A DNA stretch of 64,000 nt from Carya illinoinensis (GCF_018687715.1 NC_056760.1:28628001-28692000), one strand, 5' to 3'. Shown: positions 44,441 to 55,668, counted from the stretch's first letter. Program-made: numbers and translations. The notes: generated by a model from the sequence alone, not told the origin.

Positions 44441-45265
44441 ATTTTGCTTGCTTTCCCTTTTATGAATGTAATTACATTTTGTTTGATAGTTTGGAATGAG
44501 TTTAAAAGTATATAATTGATGATATGTTATAATTGTTAAACTTTTATATTTTTCATTAGAGGCTACGTTTATATTTTAAGATCATATTTCTTACATGAAA
44601 AAATTCCTTACAATATCATAAACATGTTCCTTAAATTTGGTGAACTTTTATTGCATGTGGTGAGAGAAAACCCAGATTTTAAAGTTAATGTTAGGAACAA
44701 TAATTTGGGCTTAATTTTAACAAACCCCTTTGTTATTTTTTGAGAACAAATTTTATATTAGAAAGCTGGGTTTATAAGTTTTAAATTAACATACCATAAG
44801 CATGATTTGGACTTTAAATGAGTAAATTATGGCCAATTGAAAATGAGTCTTCGAAGTGGAAAAATTCTTAAAAATGGGCTAAGGAGGAAGACGATGGATA
44901 GTACCATTTTGATCAGCCCCACTCTCAATCTCGAAGAGTGTGATCACCCTTCCTTTTTTCGGTTTGTTTATCACCACGATATGACACACATGTACCTTAA
45001 GATGAAGAAATTTTGTTTTTTGACATCCAGAAACATCGAAAATGGAGGAGGTGACATGCATTCTCTACATGTAAAAGAGACAACGCTATTTCTTAATCTA
45101 AAACAAAGCCCATAGGGGCAGAAGGCACATGTAGGAGCGTGCAGTGTCTTTCTGCGGCCATCTTGAAACCTTTGGCAAGTACGAGCTTAGGTTTGTGTAC
45201 CAAGTTCATACATATAATTTTTGTTTAATTCGAGTTCTGAAAATAATCATATAAAATACTTGTTA
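44441..45265. other. Gene-free stretch
   Basis: No coding sequence is supported. The 92-codon frame at 44837-45115 shows no family motif and overlaps an equally long frame on the other strand. Confidence 0.4.
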
Positions 45266-45269
45266 TCGT

Positions 45270-46640
45270 TAATTTTTTATTTATTGAAGATATGTCTCAA
45301 GATTCGATGGCCTATTAAGCCCCTTCTCATTAATTGAGAATGTGAGTTATCTATCCATTAAACCATGTATAGCATTATGATTGGATATTTATATTCATTT
45401 CTTTTTTCTTTTAGTTCAAATGAACAGAATCATTGATAATTTATTGTGCTAAGCAACCATTATGAATGATTATGCTAAGCAACTAAAGTTAGGGCACTTT
45501 TATGTATACTAAACTAAGATTCCTACAACGTCTGAATGTGACAAGCCCTATTGAATAAGAGTTTCGCCTTAAACATACATTTCTAGCTATATGTATTATT
45601 AACAACTATATGAGAGATTGATTGGATGAATAATTGCTTTGTCCCTATGTGAATTCTAATGGATTAATAATTTAAAAGATGATTTATTCCTATGCCATTG
45701 AATTTGGAATTATGTCATGACATGAAAATTTGATGTCTATAATTTAGCAACTTTCAGTTAGTTCTGCATATTTTGGGCAAGTTTCAAGCTTTCCAATAAT
45801 ATCATTGTTCATATTGCGAAGCATGGTAAAACATGCACACTAATCTTTTTTTGCCAGGTCTAATGGGCTTCCATATCATGATGACATTGGGAAGTACCCT
45901 TCCTCAAATTGTATCAAAGGCGAGACATATTTTCTATGACCTCTTGTTCATTAAGCTGATGCTAGATTCTCATATGCCACATGATATAGTTGATTCCATC
46001 CATTTTCTCTTATGGTCAACAATTCCTTCTTATTGGTTATTATCACTATATTCATTAAACGAGATTGACATTAATACATTTAATTTTATTTTAAAAACCA
46101 ACTAGACCATGAAATTCCTTCATACATAGTGCAGATCGAAAGTTTCGCAAAAAGCTAGGAATCATCTCCCACTATATAAGTTAAAATACCACATCTAATC
46201 AATTTTTAAATAAAATTTATAGAAGTCTTAAAAACTCAACTCATTCACATATTGATAGAAGTGAAACACATCACTTTACATGGTCTCAATAATAAAATTA
46301 CATTCTCAATATTACATTTTCAAAGAAAATGCTACTACAGATTTTCTAGGAAATAAATAAATAAATAAGAATGCCACATCATCGATATATTTATAAGCTA
46401 CACCTTATCCATCCACATAATAATGAACACAAACATTACACATGAGCACAACAAATTTTCAATGTCAACTCTATCCATTTTAATTAAACAACACTAATGA
46501 ATTCAAACATCTAATAATAATGTTATGTACGATGGTTCAATGGATAGAAAATCCACATTCTCAACTAATGAGAAGGGATTTAATAGGCCATTAAATCTTG
46601 GGACATATACTCAATAAGTAAATGTCCCAAGATGCATTAC
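45270..46640. repeat. Inverted arms (about 120 bp) around a 1.1-kb spacer
   Basis: 45270-45395 on the plus strand and 46505-46625 on the minus strand align: ATATGTC(T/C)CAAGATT, AATGGCCTATTAA, CCCTTCTCATTA(A/G)TTGAGAATGTG, CTATCCATT(A/G)AACCAT. The spacer has no recognisable gene. It could be a decayed element with long inverted ends or two inverted insertions of one repeat. Confidence 0.6.
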
Positions 46641-46671
46641 TACACCAATAAGTATTAAGCATACAAAGAAA

Positions 46672-46846
46672 GAATAATGCTACGTACGGTTGTTGAGTGT
46701 ACAAGTGCCGTGCAGTCACTTTGAAAAAGAGTGAGATCTATTATTAAAAAATTAATTTCTTTTTTCATGTAGGTCCTGTATTTATTCACTTTTTTTAAAA
46801 TAATTGCATGACACTTGTGCACTCACGACTGCAATTATCATTTCTC
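46672..46846. mobile_element. Mutator-type MITE (175 bp) with 9-bp target duplication
   Basis: ACAAAGAAA is repeated exactly at 46663-46671 and 46847-46855. The inverted ends read GAATAATGCTACG..GTTGTTGAGTGTACAAGTG and, on the other strand, GAGAAATGATA..GTCGTGAGTGCACAAGTG. The element at 16218-16388 is a relative. It lies about 370 bp beyond the host gene's stop codon. Confidence 0.8.
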
Positions 46847-47218
46847 ACAAAGAAATATCTTTGTTGGCTAAAAACATCAAAAGCCACAACTCATCGACTT
46901 TGATATACTAATCAATATAATCACCTAGTCCAGAAACTGGAAAACCAATATCATCCCCTAGAATAACCTCATACGGGAGAGGCAGCCTCCACAAATCAAA
47001 CCAAATTAACAATAAGACAATTTTTAATGTTTAAGATCAGTAAAAAATATGCCTTTTCTGATAAATCAGCTAGCAGAAACAAAGTTCCGTATTTGTTATG
47101 GACGAACAAAAGACGTGCATATCCAAGGTTGAAAGAGAAAGATGGTACCAAACACGTACTTTTCAACTGTCAAAATGCTCATGCGAAATCCACCCCTTCA
47201 ACCGAAAGCTTTCAAGAA

Positions 47219-50200
47219 TCATTTAGCGGAAGATGAACCTGAAGAAAGTCGTTGACTCCGTGCTTTATCAGCTCTTTCCACGTAATCTTGATGGGACTGG
47301 TGTTTCGTTCCTACAAGAAGAAAATAATTTATTAGCACAAACAATTTCTTTATTTTTTCAATTTTTAGTTTTGGGGATAGTAAAAGCAGAAAGGTAAACA
47401 GGCATGCAGGTACACCTAAGACCTCTATCTGTCTTATAAGATATACTTTCGCACGGTCGAGGAATTACTAATTAGTGGGTTATCAATCAAAAACACGCTC
47501 TTGGGTAAAATAGTAACATAACAACAGTCCCAGAATTTAGCACCAAATTAAAATGCATGCATGACCTGAACTACATGAAATATAACAGAAGATACCAACA
47601 TTAAACGTCCCCAATACTTCTCAAACCTGGATTTGCAAACAGAAATAGGTCCTAGATGTATTTCAACCTTTAACTTTTCCATTTCAATGTAAGGTATCAT
47701 CAATAAGGGCTTGAATAGTAAGAAAATATAATTATAAAATACTAGAGAGTGAAGGTGACATACTGCAGGTTGGAGACAAGCTTCCTAGCAATTCTTGAAG
47801 TTGTAAAGGGAGATGTTAACGCATACACAATCTCACACAGATACAAAGATTTGTGCAGCAGAGCCACTACAATTTATGTAGCCCTAGTAGAAAATCATTG
47901 TTAATGGCAGAGAATAGAAGTAGGTTTGAGGAAATCTACAGAACTACATCAAAACATTGAGAGAGGGCAATTCTTGCTGGAGTTGGACTAGGAACGGTGG
48001 CAGCTGGGGATAATAACAAGTTGCAGCCATAGTGAAGCAAAGGCTATGCCTTAGTAGCATGGACATAGTACCATGACTACCAGTGCAATGCACTCATGGT
48101 ATCTTTATTAAGCGGCCATCTTCTACGGAGAAAGCTATTCAATTTGTACTTAGATGACTGGTGGTATACTGATCGTGTATAGAACGACGACACCTACGCT
48201 AGAGGTGAAGGAACTTTCAAATGTGACATCAACAATGGACAACAATAATATAGTTGCTAAGGAGATTCGGGATTTGAATGCATGAGATGGTGGGGAGGAA
48301 ATTATGGGTTTGTCATTGGTGCCCTGTGAGGAGGAATGTATAGGGTTGGGAGGGCAGTTGGAAGCTGTGTCTAGGGAAAATATTATTCCCTTGGTATCTC
48401 TTCCTCTGATAAACAATATAGTGGGTTCATCATCAAATTGGGTTATGCATAAGATTAATGAAATTCAGTAGTGTGTGGGGCTTTCATATGAGGGATGCGA
48501 TGACCAATTTGCAGCACTACTCACTGCGATTGAGGTGGGCCACTTGCTTGAAACCAAATCAAGATTCAAGAAAAGCAGGGAGTTAAAGCATTTTTCTTGG
48601 GCTATCAACTATGATGATGCTAAGGGAGGTAGTTCGAGTCGAGGGAAAACTAAAGAGAGGGCATTATGAAGCCGCTCTCATAGAGGGAGTTTCGAGTTTC
48701 AGGTTGGGGTTGGGGAGGTGTATCTTGTTCCCATTCGGGCTTGGTGTATTTTGGATAAATTTATAATTTTCATGGGCTTATTGGTCGTTAGGGGCTCTCT
48801 AGTATGGGCTAAGTATTTCTTGTATACAGCCAGTGTACTTGTTTATTCCTATTGATATTAATATATATAATATTTTTACTTATAAAAAAAAAAGTTGGGC
48901 TGGCCATTAAAGAAAGGGAAAGACAAGTTTAATGAGTTATGCATAGTACCTGTTATATGTTTATGTTAGTATAAGTAACGTGTTAAGTATGCACACCTTT
49001 CAAGAAAACCCTAAGTTTTTTATGTTTATTATATGATGTATTATTTATTGAGTATTCGACTCATTTTAGTTGTTTTTTTTTTTAATTTTTATTTTATGTT
49101 TTTAAAATGTCCAGGTAAAGAAGAGTGTTGACGAGCTAACGGCCAAGCACAGATGATGTGTCAAGGGGTTTTTGAGCTTAGTTAATAAGTGTTTTTTCAA
49201 TTAAAAAGTCAATTTTAGATTTTCATGCTATGAAACTATATTTTTTGTTATTTCTTTTGTAAGTAAAAATAGTTTATATATATCAATAGGAGTAACCAAA
49301 TACACTGGACGTATACAAGAAAACACCTAACCCATTCTAGAGAGCTCCCAATGACCTAAAAAGCTCGTGAAAATTAGAAATATATTCAAAATACATCAAG
49401 CCTGAATTGGAATAGAATACACCTCCCCAACCCCAACCCCTTGTTTTTTGTAAGACTAATACTCCACCCGAAACTCCCTCTATGAGGCGTATTCATAATG
49501 CCCTCTCTTTAGTCTTCCCTCGACTTGAGCTACCTCCATTAGCGTTGTAGTTGATTGCCCAAGAAAGATGCTTTAACTCCTTGCTTTTCTTAAAACTTGA
49601 TTTCGTTTCAAGCGAGTGGCCCGCCTCAATCGCAGTGAATAGTGCTTTAAACTGGTCTTCACATCCTCCATATGAAAGCCCCACAATATACTGAATCTCG
49701 TTAACCTTATGTAGAACCCAATCCAATGGACCCGCTATATTGTTTATCGGAGGAAGAGAAACTGGGGGAACAACATTATCCCCAGACAGTTCCCAACTAC
49801 ACTCCCGACCCTAGACATTCCTCCTCACAAGGCACCAACGACAAACCCATAATTTCCTCCTTGCCATATCCTACATTCAAATCTCAAACCTCCTCAATAG
49901 CAATATTGTTGATTTTCATTGTTGCTATCACCATTAAAGGTTCCTTCACCTCTAGCGTAGGTGTTGTCGTTCCATCGACGAGGACATTGCTTGTAAGTAC
50001 TCCACCCTCGACAATCCTTTCAATGCCACTTTGTCAGGCCCTACTGCTCCGTCAGGAGGTAGAGAACAGGAGGGGAAGCACTACTTTCTGTTACCCTATT
50101 TTCATCTTCTGAAAGAGGCCCGTTTGCTTCTTCCAAAGTACTCAAAACCCTAGAAGGATCCCCCATCTTCAACTACAAGTGAACCCTGGAAAAAGGTACC

Positions 50201-53200
50201 ATCCCCATTTGCAATTGGTGACTGAGGCAGTTAAATGGCAAGCTGCAGATGTCTTAAGTGATACTGGCATGAATAGTGATGCTAGCGCCTGATGACCCTA
50301 TCTGTGACGGTGTTGAAATCCCCTTTGCCAACCCACAAGACCCCCTCCACTTCTCCCACCCTAAAACACCCGATAGAGGCAGCCATTCCACCTAGCAGCA
50401 ACACATGGTGCTTACCTTCCACTTTCCCAATGTCACCTGACAGCCTTTGTCTTCTACAAGTACCTTACCCTTTCCTTCCGCAACGGAGATATTTTCTGCC
50501 GGACTACCCCCTGGTGACCTCAACACTGAGGCGTATGAGGCACCTTTGACCGAGGGAGGCCTTCCCACTGTCTTTCCATCAACAGACTCCCCTCTGTTTG
50601 CATGCTTTGGATTAGCGGCTTTGGACCTAGTGACGCTTCAAATGGAATGCAGAAAACCTTTCCATCCGATGCCATTTGCGCCTTCCGGGATCACTAACAA
50701 ACTTTTCCTCCTTCCATTCTAGAAATCTGAGAGTTCCAAAAAATTGCTCCTTGCATTAATATGATGTTGAATGATGAGAAGTCCATTACCCATCCTTAGC
50801 TCCTTGAAGAATCCCTCATGACAGATGAGTTCTAAACAATCCTCTATCCCCTTAGCCACCCATGAAGCTATCGTCCCAAATAGACACATGAACTTAGCCA
50901 TCCTTTTACTACATTTAGAGATGCGAAAACTATTTCCTCCCTCTTTCTAAAAATGAAAGTTTTTTATTCCATCTTCAACCACCTCTCACCATTTGAGAAG
51001 AATCCGCGTCACTCGTCGTCATCCTCTAATCCCAAATCACAAGATCATCTCCCAGGATCATCTCGCTTCATCATCTAAAGGAGAAAAGATGTTATACGAG
51101 AATAAAATGCAGATCTGAGATGTTATACAAGAAAAGATGTTATGGTACTACACCAGATCTGTGCCGACGAACCAAAGGAGTGGAAAATCTAGGTTGCCGG
51201 AGGGAGAACCGACACCAGAGTGCCCTCAGAGGAGTCATTGCAGCCCATCAATCTTGTCTATGGCGGTGGCAGAGGCATAGGTTTGACGGTTGATGTCATC
51301 TTCGAGAGATCTCCTTAACGTCACCAAGAATCTCGTCGATTTAGCCTTAAGAGAAAGACATAGAGAGAGCCCAGAGACACTCTAGGTTGCTGGAGGGAGG
51401 AGCAATGCCGGATTGCCCTCAGTGGAGTCGCCGAAGCTTGTTGGTCTTGTCTGTAGCAGTGGCAGGGTGCCTTAGGGTTTGGGTGGAGGATGACGGCGGG
51501 GTACCATAGTAATATAATCCCGTGGCTCTCTAATATTTTTGGTTATTTTTTTGTGAATTTATGTTCAACAAATTAGGTATTTTTATTATGTTGGGCCTCT
51601 TTACCGGGCACAGTTACGAAAGCACATAACACTCCTAACCTATGGGAAGGGAGTGTTACATAAGTGGATGGGTTTGAGAGGGGTGCTTTTAATCAAGCTT
51701 AATCTATGTCCCTTAGACATATACATCATTTTCCATGGAACCAACTGACACTCCAACTTTTAAACAATACCCTCCCAAATCAACATGGCTTTAAATTGAG
51801 CTCTCAATGGGAATACAAGGTACATCACATGAACAAAAGATGCCTTGCATCCTAGGATACGGGTCAAACCGTCTAAATTCACCCATCACCAACTGTGATT
51901 AACTCAAATTTGGCCAACTTAACTTCCAATTCTGATACTAAAAAGGCAAAAAAAAAAAAAAAAAAAGACCACATGTTCAGGATTTGTCTCACTAAATATT
52001 AGTGTGTCATCTGCAATAAAAGGTGTGAGATAAGAAGTCCTTTCACATTCAGGTACCCACCGAGAAACTTGATAAAGGACCTGCATTAATGCTTAACTAA
52101 TTCTGATGAGGGTCACCATAGCAAGTCACATACGCTAAAACTAAAAAACTCAATATGTAGATGCAATGAACTATCCAAGCACACCATTTATCCCCAAAGT
52201 CACACCTTCTCAATATGGATAGTAGAAACACCAAAGAACATCTGGCATCCCCAATATGACTCTCCCATCCAAAAATTTATTAGTGATAAGAGTTGAGTCT
52301 AAAATTTGCCTTCCCTGATTGAAGGCATTTTGAGATTGGGAGGTGATCTTTTGTAGCACCATCTTCAATCTATTTTGCAAGGACTTTAGTGATTATCTTG
52401 TAGACTCTGGTCACAACACATATGGGTCAAAGTCTTTGATGTCAACGACCCTTGCCTTCTTCGGAATAAGAGCTATAAATATTGCATCAAGGCTTTTTAC
52501 AAATCTATTCTTGATGTGAAAATCATGGTAAACCTTCATCAGACTTTTCCACCACATCCCAGAAAATTTGGAAGTAAGATGTGTTTTGCTTTATTTTCTG
52601 GTCTCAAATTGAATGCAAAAAATTGTAGCTTCAGATTATTATGTTTTTTTTTCACATTTCTTGTATTAAAGTTTTTATCTGATCCTCTTACTTTGATAGC
52701 ATGAATTACAAGTCAATACACACCTCCTATAAGATATATCAACAGCTTATCATATCAAATTCTAGCTAAATATATGCTATTAATGGCATTTAGTTCAGTT
52801 AAGATCATTTACACAATCCTGAGATAGAGCCATTGATAGCTAACTTGAATGGATGTTATAGACCTCAATAAAAATCATATCATAATTGCATCTTATAAAT
52901 GATGCCAGAGATACGAGTCGATTCTCAACGCGCTGTGCAATAAATTAGATTATAAAGAGACTTGATAGTATCAATCATATAAATATATCTTTCTGAACAT
53001 CTGCGAGATAGATATCACAATTACCCGTAAGGTACAGCCTCCAAACCCTTCTTAAACCCTATGACAAATGGATTTTAGTTTCTATTTTACTTACAGAAGC
53101 AGCGAAATTATGAATTCGAGCAAGTCCTATCTGAGAGAGAATTTTTTTCTCGCCAACAATTGACATTTTTTCCCAATTAAATGCTGATGTAATAAATTAT

Positions 53201-53384
53201 ATAGTAAAAGATATACGGACTAACCTCGACTCATAAGGAACCAAGGGACGCCAAAGATGGCGGTGATGATGGCGATGCCAGCCGCGACGTGCTTCTTGTC
53301 ACCACTGTAGAGGTAGTGCTCCACTCTCGACCTGAAACGGCCTCCACTAAATCCTTTTCCGTTGCTTTTTGCGTCGCTGCTCAT
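47219..53384 (-). CDS. Host gene: 83-residue single-span membrane protein, two exons
   Basis: Exon 1 is 53384-53225 (160 bp), exon 2 is 47310-47219 (92 bp), both on the minus strand. The donor reads GAG|GTTAGT, the acceptor TTGTAG|GAACG, and the phase-1 junction joins a Gly codon, giving 83 residues and a TGA at 47221-47219. The protein starts MSSDAKSNGKGF with a basic, glycine-rich head (FRSRVEHYLYSGDKKH). One hydrophobic segment spans residues 33-51 (AAGIAIITAIFGVPWFLM). The tail is polar (HQSHQDYVERADKARSQRL, then a Ser-rich end). No transposon motif, no internal stop, consensus splice sites and balanced codon use set it apart from everything else here. I do not recognise a named gene. Size and layout resemble small single-span subunits of plant mitochondrial membrane complexes, but that is an inference. 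Confidence 0.82.
48170..48893 (+). mobile_element. LINE-derived retroposon, internally deleted, copy 1
   Basis: Ends in TTTTTACTTAT plus a ten-A tail at 48884-48893. The recognisable frame GLSYEGCDDQF..LETKSRFKKSRELKHFSWAIN..GGSSSRGKTKERAL (48475-48669) is the ORF1-end segment that precedes the endonuclease in plant LINEs. After it the sequence jumps straight to a 3' UTR-like tail, so nearly all of ORF2 is absent. No target duplication was found. Confidence 0.65.
49262..51540 (-). mobile_element. LINE-derived retroposon, copy 2, inverted and longer
   Basis: The reverse complement of 49262-50000 matches copy 1 (about 48170-48893) closely, including the AAGTAAAAATA 3' end, the CACCTCCCCAACCCCAACC stretch and the GLSYGGCEDQFKALFTAIEAGHS frame (49726-49493). 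It extends further 5': 50901-50719 opens MAKFMCLFGTIASWVAKGIE, an ORF1-like start interrupted by a stop. 51540-51180 on the minus strand is GC-richer leader sequence with two related GTTG(C/-)..GGAGGGAG motifs. Here too ORF2 is missing. Confidence 0.6.
51690..52500 (-). pseudogene. Degenerate LINE reverse transcriptase in the intron
   Basis: Reading right to left, 52480-52250 gives FIALIPKKARVVDIKDF, then SQNAFNQGRQILDSTLI, which are RT motifs of the L1 type. Further on, at about 52015-51965, TPFIADDTLIFSETNPEHV is the catalytic box with ADD retained. No open frame of useful length survives. The wording differs from the nested LINE (EVNDTYIVLISKK, FADDSLLFCKA), so this is another L1 lineage. 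Confidence 0.75.
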
Positions 53385-53436
53385 CTTTTTTGTCGCAATT
53401 TCTAGCTAGGTATCGAGCCTAGCCGCGCCCTCGATT

Positions 53437-53444
53437 TATTTATA
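53437..53444 (-). promoter_or_regulatory. Candidate TATA box of the small membrane-protein gene
   Basis: TATAAATA on the minus strand, 53-60 bp upstream of the ATG at 53384. A start site about 30 bp downstream would leave a very short 5' UTR. Spacing is plausible; no other core element was identified. Confidence 0.4.
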
Positions 53445-53571
53445 TTTACGTACTCCTCAGTTGAGTCGGCGAAATAAAAGCCCTGTATTGTTTGGCTGTT
53501 CACTGAATAATATCCAAGTCCCAACCGAAGGTAAATAAATATTTTTTTAGTCGTTATCTCGGCAAATAAAA

Positions 53572-53748
53572 TAAAAGTAATGTTATTTGTCTTTTTAATT
53601 ATTATCTTCAAATCAAAATTTAAAGTTATATTAAATAATTAACAAAATATCTTTTATTTTTTATTTTTTGTTTTTATCAATCATTTAATACGCAGAAAAA
53701 ATATGAGAAGATAATAGTTAAAAAATATAATAAATAGCATTTTTTTAT
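53572..53748. mobile_element. MITE upstream of the host gene
   Basis: The left end GTAATGTTATTTGTC..TTATTATCTT and the right end, on the other strand, AAAATGCTATTTATT..ACTATTATCTT form imperfect inverted repeats. The flanks (TAAAATAAA / TAAAATAAT) could be a 9-bp duplication with one mismatch. It sits about 190 bp upstream of the ATG and could carry or disrupt promoter sequence. Confidence 0.5.
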
Positions 53749-53889
53749 AAAATAATTAAACTATTTTATTTAATAATAATGATATCTTAATATATTATAT
53801 TACAAAAGTGTTTTTCGGTCTATGAATAATTATTTATGAATGATGGCTACATTACACTTTTATCCTTGAGTTTTATGATGGATTAGATT

Positions 53890-54540
53890 GTTTTAAAAAG
53901 CTACTACTCGCCCTGGGCAGGCGGGTGGGCGCGCAACTACCCCATCTGTTCCCCGCCCTTGCATGAGTGAGGGACACTTGCCAACCCAGCTCCCCCGCAC
54001 CATCCCACATATGGGGTACCCCATTCGGTCCCTGGGCATAAGGCCTTTCCAGAATTCGCTAAACAAAAATCGAATATATCATGGCCAGTGGGTTTGCATA
54101 GAGACCTATGAGCGCGACTGACCATGGATTTGCATAGAGACTCACAGTTGCAATTGGCCGTTGGATCGATGCAGCAGCGACCTGTGACCCACGATCATGG
54201 CTTGGTCGTGGCTGTGGAGATTCCATAAAAGAAGAGGATTAGGAGGAGGATAAAAAGAAGAAGAAAATAAGACGAGGAGGAGAAAGAAGATAAGAGGGGT
54301 GTCAATGTGAGAGGAAGGAGAGAGGAGTTGATGTGAAGAAAAATTAGGGTTTTTAGGTTTATATAGATTATTTTTTCTAAAACATACATATATTATATCG
54401 CTAATTAGGTTACTTACCCATCACCTAGCAAGATGGTAGATTGGGCAGGCGAGCTGGGTTGCAGAATGGGGTTGTCTGCACAAAGTGGGGTGGGTCTGCA
54501 TGACATATGTGTTTGACAAATGCCTGCCTTGGAGCTAGCA
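53890..54540. mobile_element. Putative GC-rich-ended non-autonomous element
   Basis: The left part is rich in GGGCAGGCGGGTGGGCG and CCCCGCCC (53905-54040). The right part has GGGCAGGCGAGCTGGG and GGGGTGGGTCTGC (54445-54505). Between are a purine-rich GAGGAGGAGAAAGAAG run and AT-rich sequence. Composition and layout resemble the element at 14170-14745. Ends and duplication were not resolved. Frames across it are not supported. Confidence 0.35.
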
Positions 54541-54651
54541 CTATTGCTCTTCAAGGTGCTCAACTCAAGTTAAGAGCAATCTTCTCTTGCTTGGTGCATG
54601 ATAGTGTTGCTCATCCCTAGGTGACCACACTATGGTCGTTTTCTATGCCAG

Positions 54652-55560
54652 CGTTTATGCTTGCCTCGAGCGCGAATTTCTTCTCTCTCGAGTTATTTAT
54701 TACTTTGCTTGGTTTTCTCAAACAATGTTTTGATCAGACTGATCTTACTCGGTGATGCCGAACAATGGTATATTCTTGCGTTGCTCGGTTATCCTTAGCA
54801 ATATTTGGATTGGACTAGCATGCTTGGTGATCCCAAGAAAGACTTATTTTCTTGCTCTACTAAGTGATTATGAGTAGTGTATTGGCCAGATTGGTCTTAC
54901 TTGGTGATTTCGAGTAAGGGTTATTTTCTTGCGTTGCTCGATTATCTCAAACATTGTATTTGTCGGACTTGCCTTGCTCAATGATCCCAAGCAAGCTTTA
55001 TTTCCTTGTGCTGCTCAATTATCCTGAGCAATGTCTTGGTTAGACTGAGCTTACTTAATGATCCCAAGCTAGGGCTATGTTCTTGTCCCACTCGATTAAC
55101 CTGAGCATTGTGTTGCTTGTCCGACCAGTGGGCGAAAGCTCGGAGCAAGCTTTCTAGTTGTTCATTCAATGGAAACCTCCTTGGTTGCAGCCTTTGTGTC
55201 CACAACAATGGGCCGAGCTTCATTGCTTGCCCTAGCTTTGGTGAATGAGCAAACTAAGGGCTCGTATGTCGGCTACTTGGGGTTGAATTTTAGTATTCAC
55301 CCATGATATTCCTGCCATGCTCATTCTATTAGGTGAGCTATAAAGATCGCACATGATGTTACTTTGTTGCTTGGGGCGAACTTCATTATTTACTCGTGAT
55401 GGGATCCTTTGAGTGCCCGCCATGTTATCTTTTGGGAACGTAGGCCCTTATTCTTGTATTTATGCTCGCCTCGGTCTTGAACTTCTTCTCTCCTGGGTTG
55501 CGAGCACTTGTTGCTCTTCCAATGTGAAATATTGTTGCTCACTCGATGCAATCACTTTAT
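54652..55560. other. Repeat region containing the minisatellite
   Basis: The stretch just before the array (54652-54710: TTTATGCTTGCCTCGAG..GAATTTCTTCTCTCTCGAG) recurs after it (55460-55515: TTTATGCTCGCCTCGG..GAACTTCTTCTCTCCTGGG). A longer repeat of about 810 bp therefore encloses the array. 55126-55460 is anonymous. The whole may be part of the non-coding region or LTR of a large LTR retrotransposon; that is an inference. Confidence 0.5.
54705..55125. repeat. Diverged 76-bp minisatellite, about 5.5 units
   Basis: Units begin at 54705, 54781, 54856, 54934, 55011 and 55088 (spacings 76, 75, 78, 77, 77). Shared anchors are a TTGCTCGGTTATC-type start, TTGG..AGACTG..CTTACT, GGTGATCCCAAG and TTCTTG(C/T) at the end. 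Units are strongly diverged. Frames on the minus strand across it (54978-55223) are artefacts of the repeat. Confidence 0.85.
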
Positions 55561-55603
55561 GTACTATAATTCACAAACTTTCTTTTTAGATTTTTAAAAA
55601 TTA

Positions 55604-55668
<65 letters not shown>
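55604..55668. repeat. (ATT)n microsatellite, about 21 units
   Basis: Uninterrupted ATT/TTA triplets over about 65 bp, followed by CCTATATAAT. Confidence 0.95.

Larger units (their letters stand above)
47311..53224 (-). other. 5.9-kb intron of the small membrane-protein gene
   Basis: Bounded by GTTAGT (53224-53219) and TTGTAG (47316-47311) on the minus strand. It contains two inverted LINE-derived retroposons (about 48170-48893 and 49262-51540) and a degenerate LINE RT (about 51690-52500). 47311-48150, 48894-49261 and 52500-53220 hold no recognised element or gene. The 5.9-kb length is mostly explained by the insertions. Confidence 0.75.

Noticed and set aside
45833..46105. 90-codon plus-strand frame
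   Set aside because: No motif, no start or splice context, and it lies in the spacer between inverted arms.
54705..55125. Regular repeats resembling a CRISPR-like array
   Set aside because: The 76-bp units are contiguous without unique spacers, strongly diverged, and in a plant nuclear context; this is a minisatellite.
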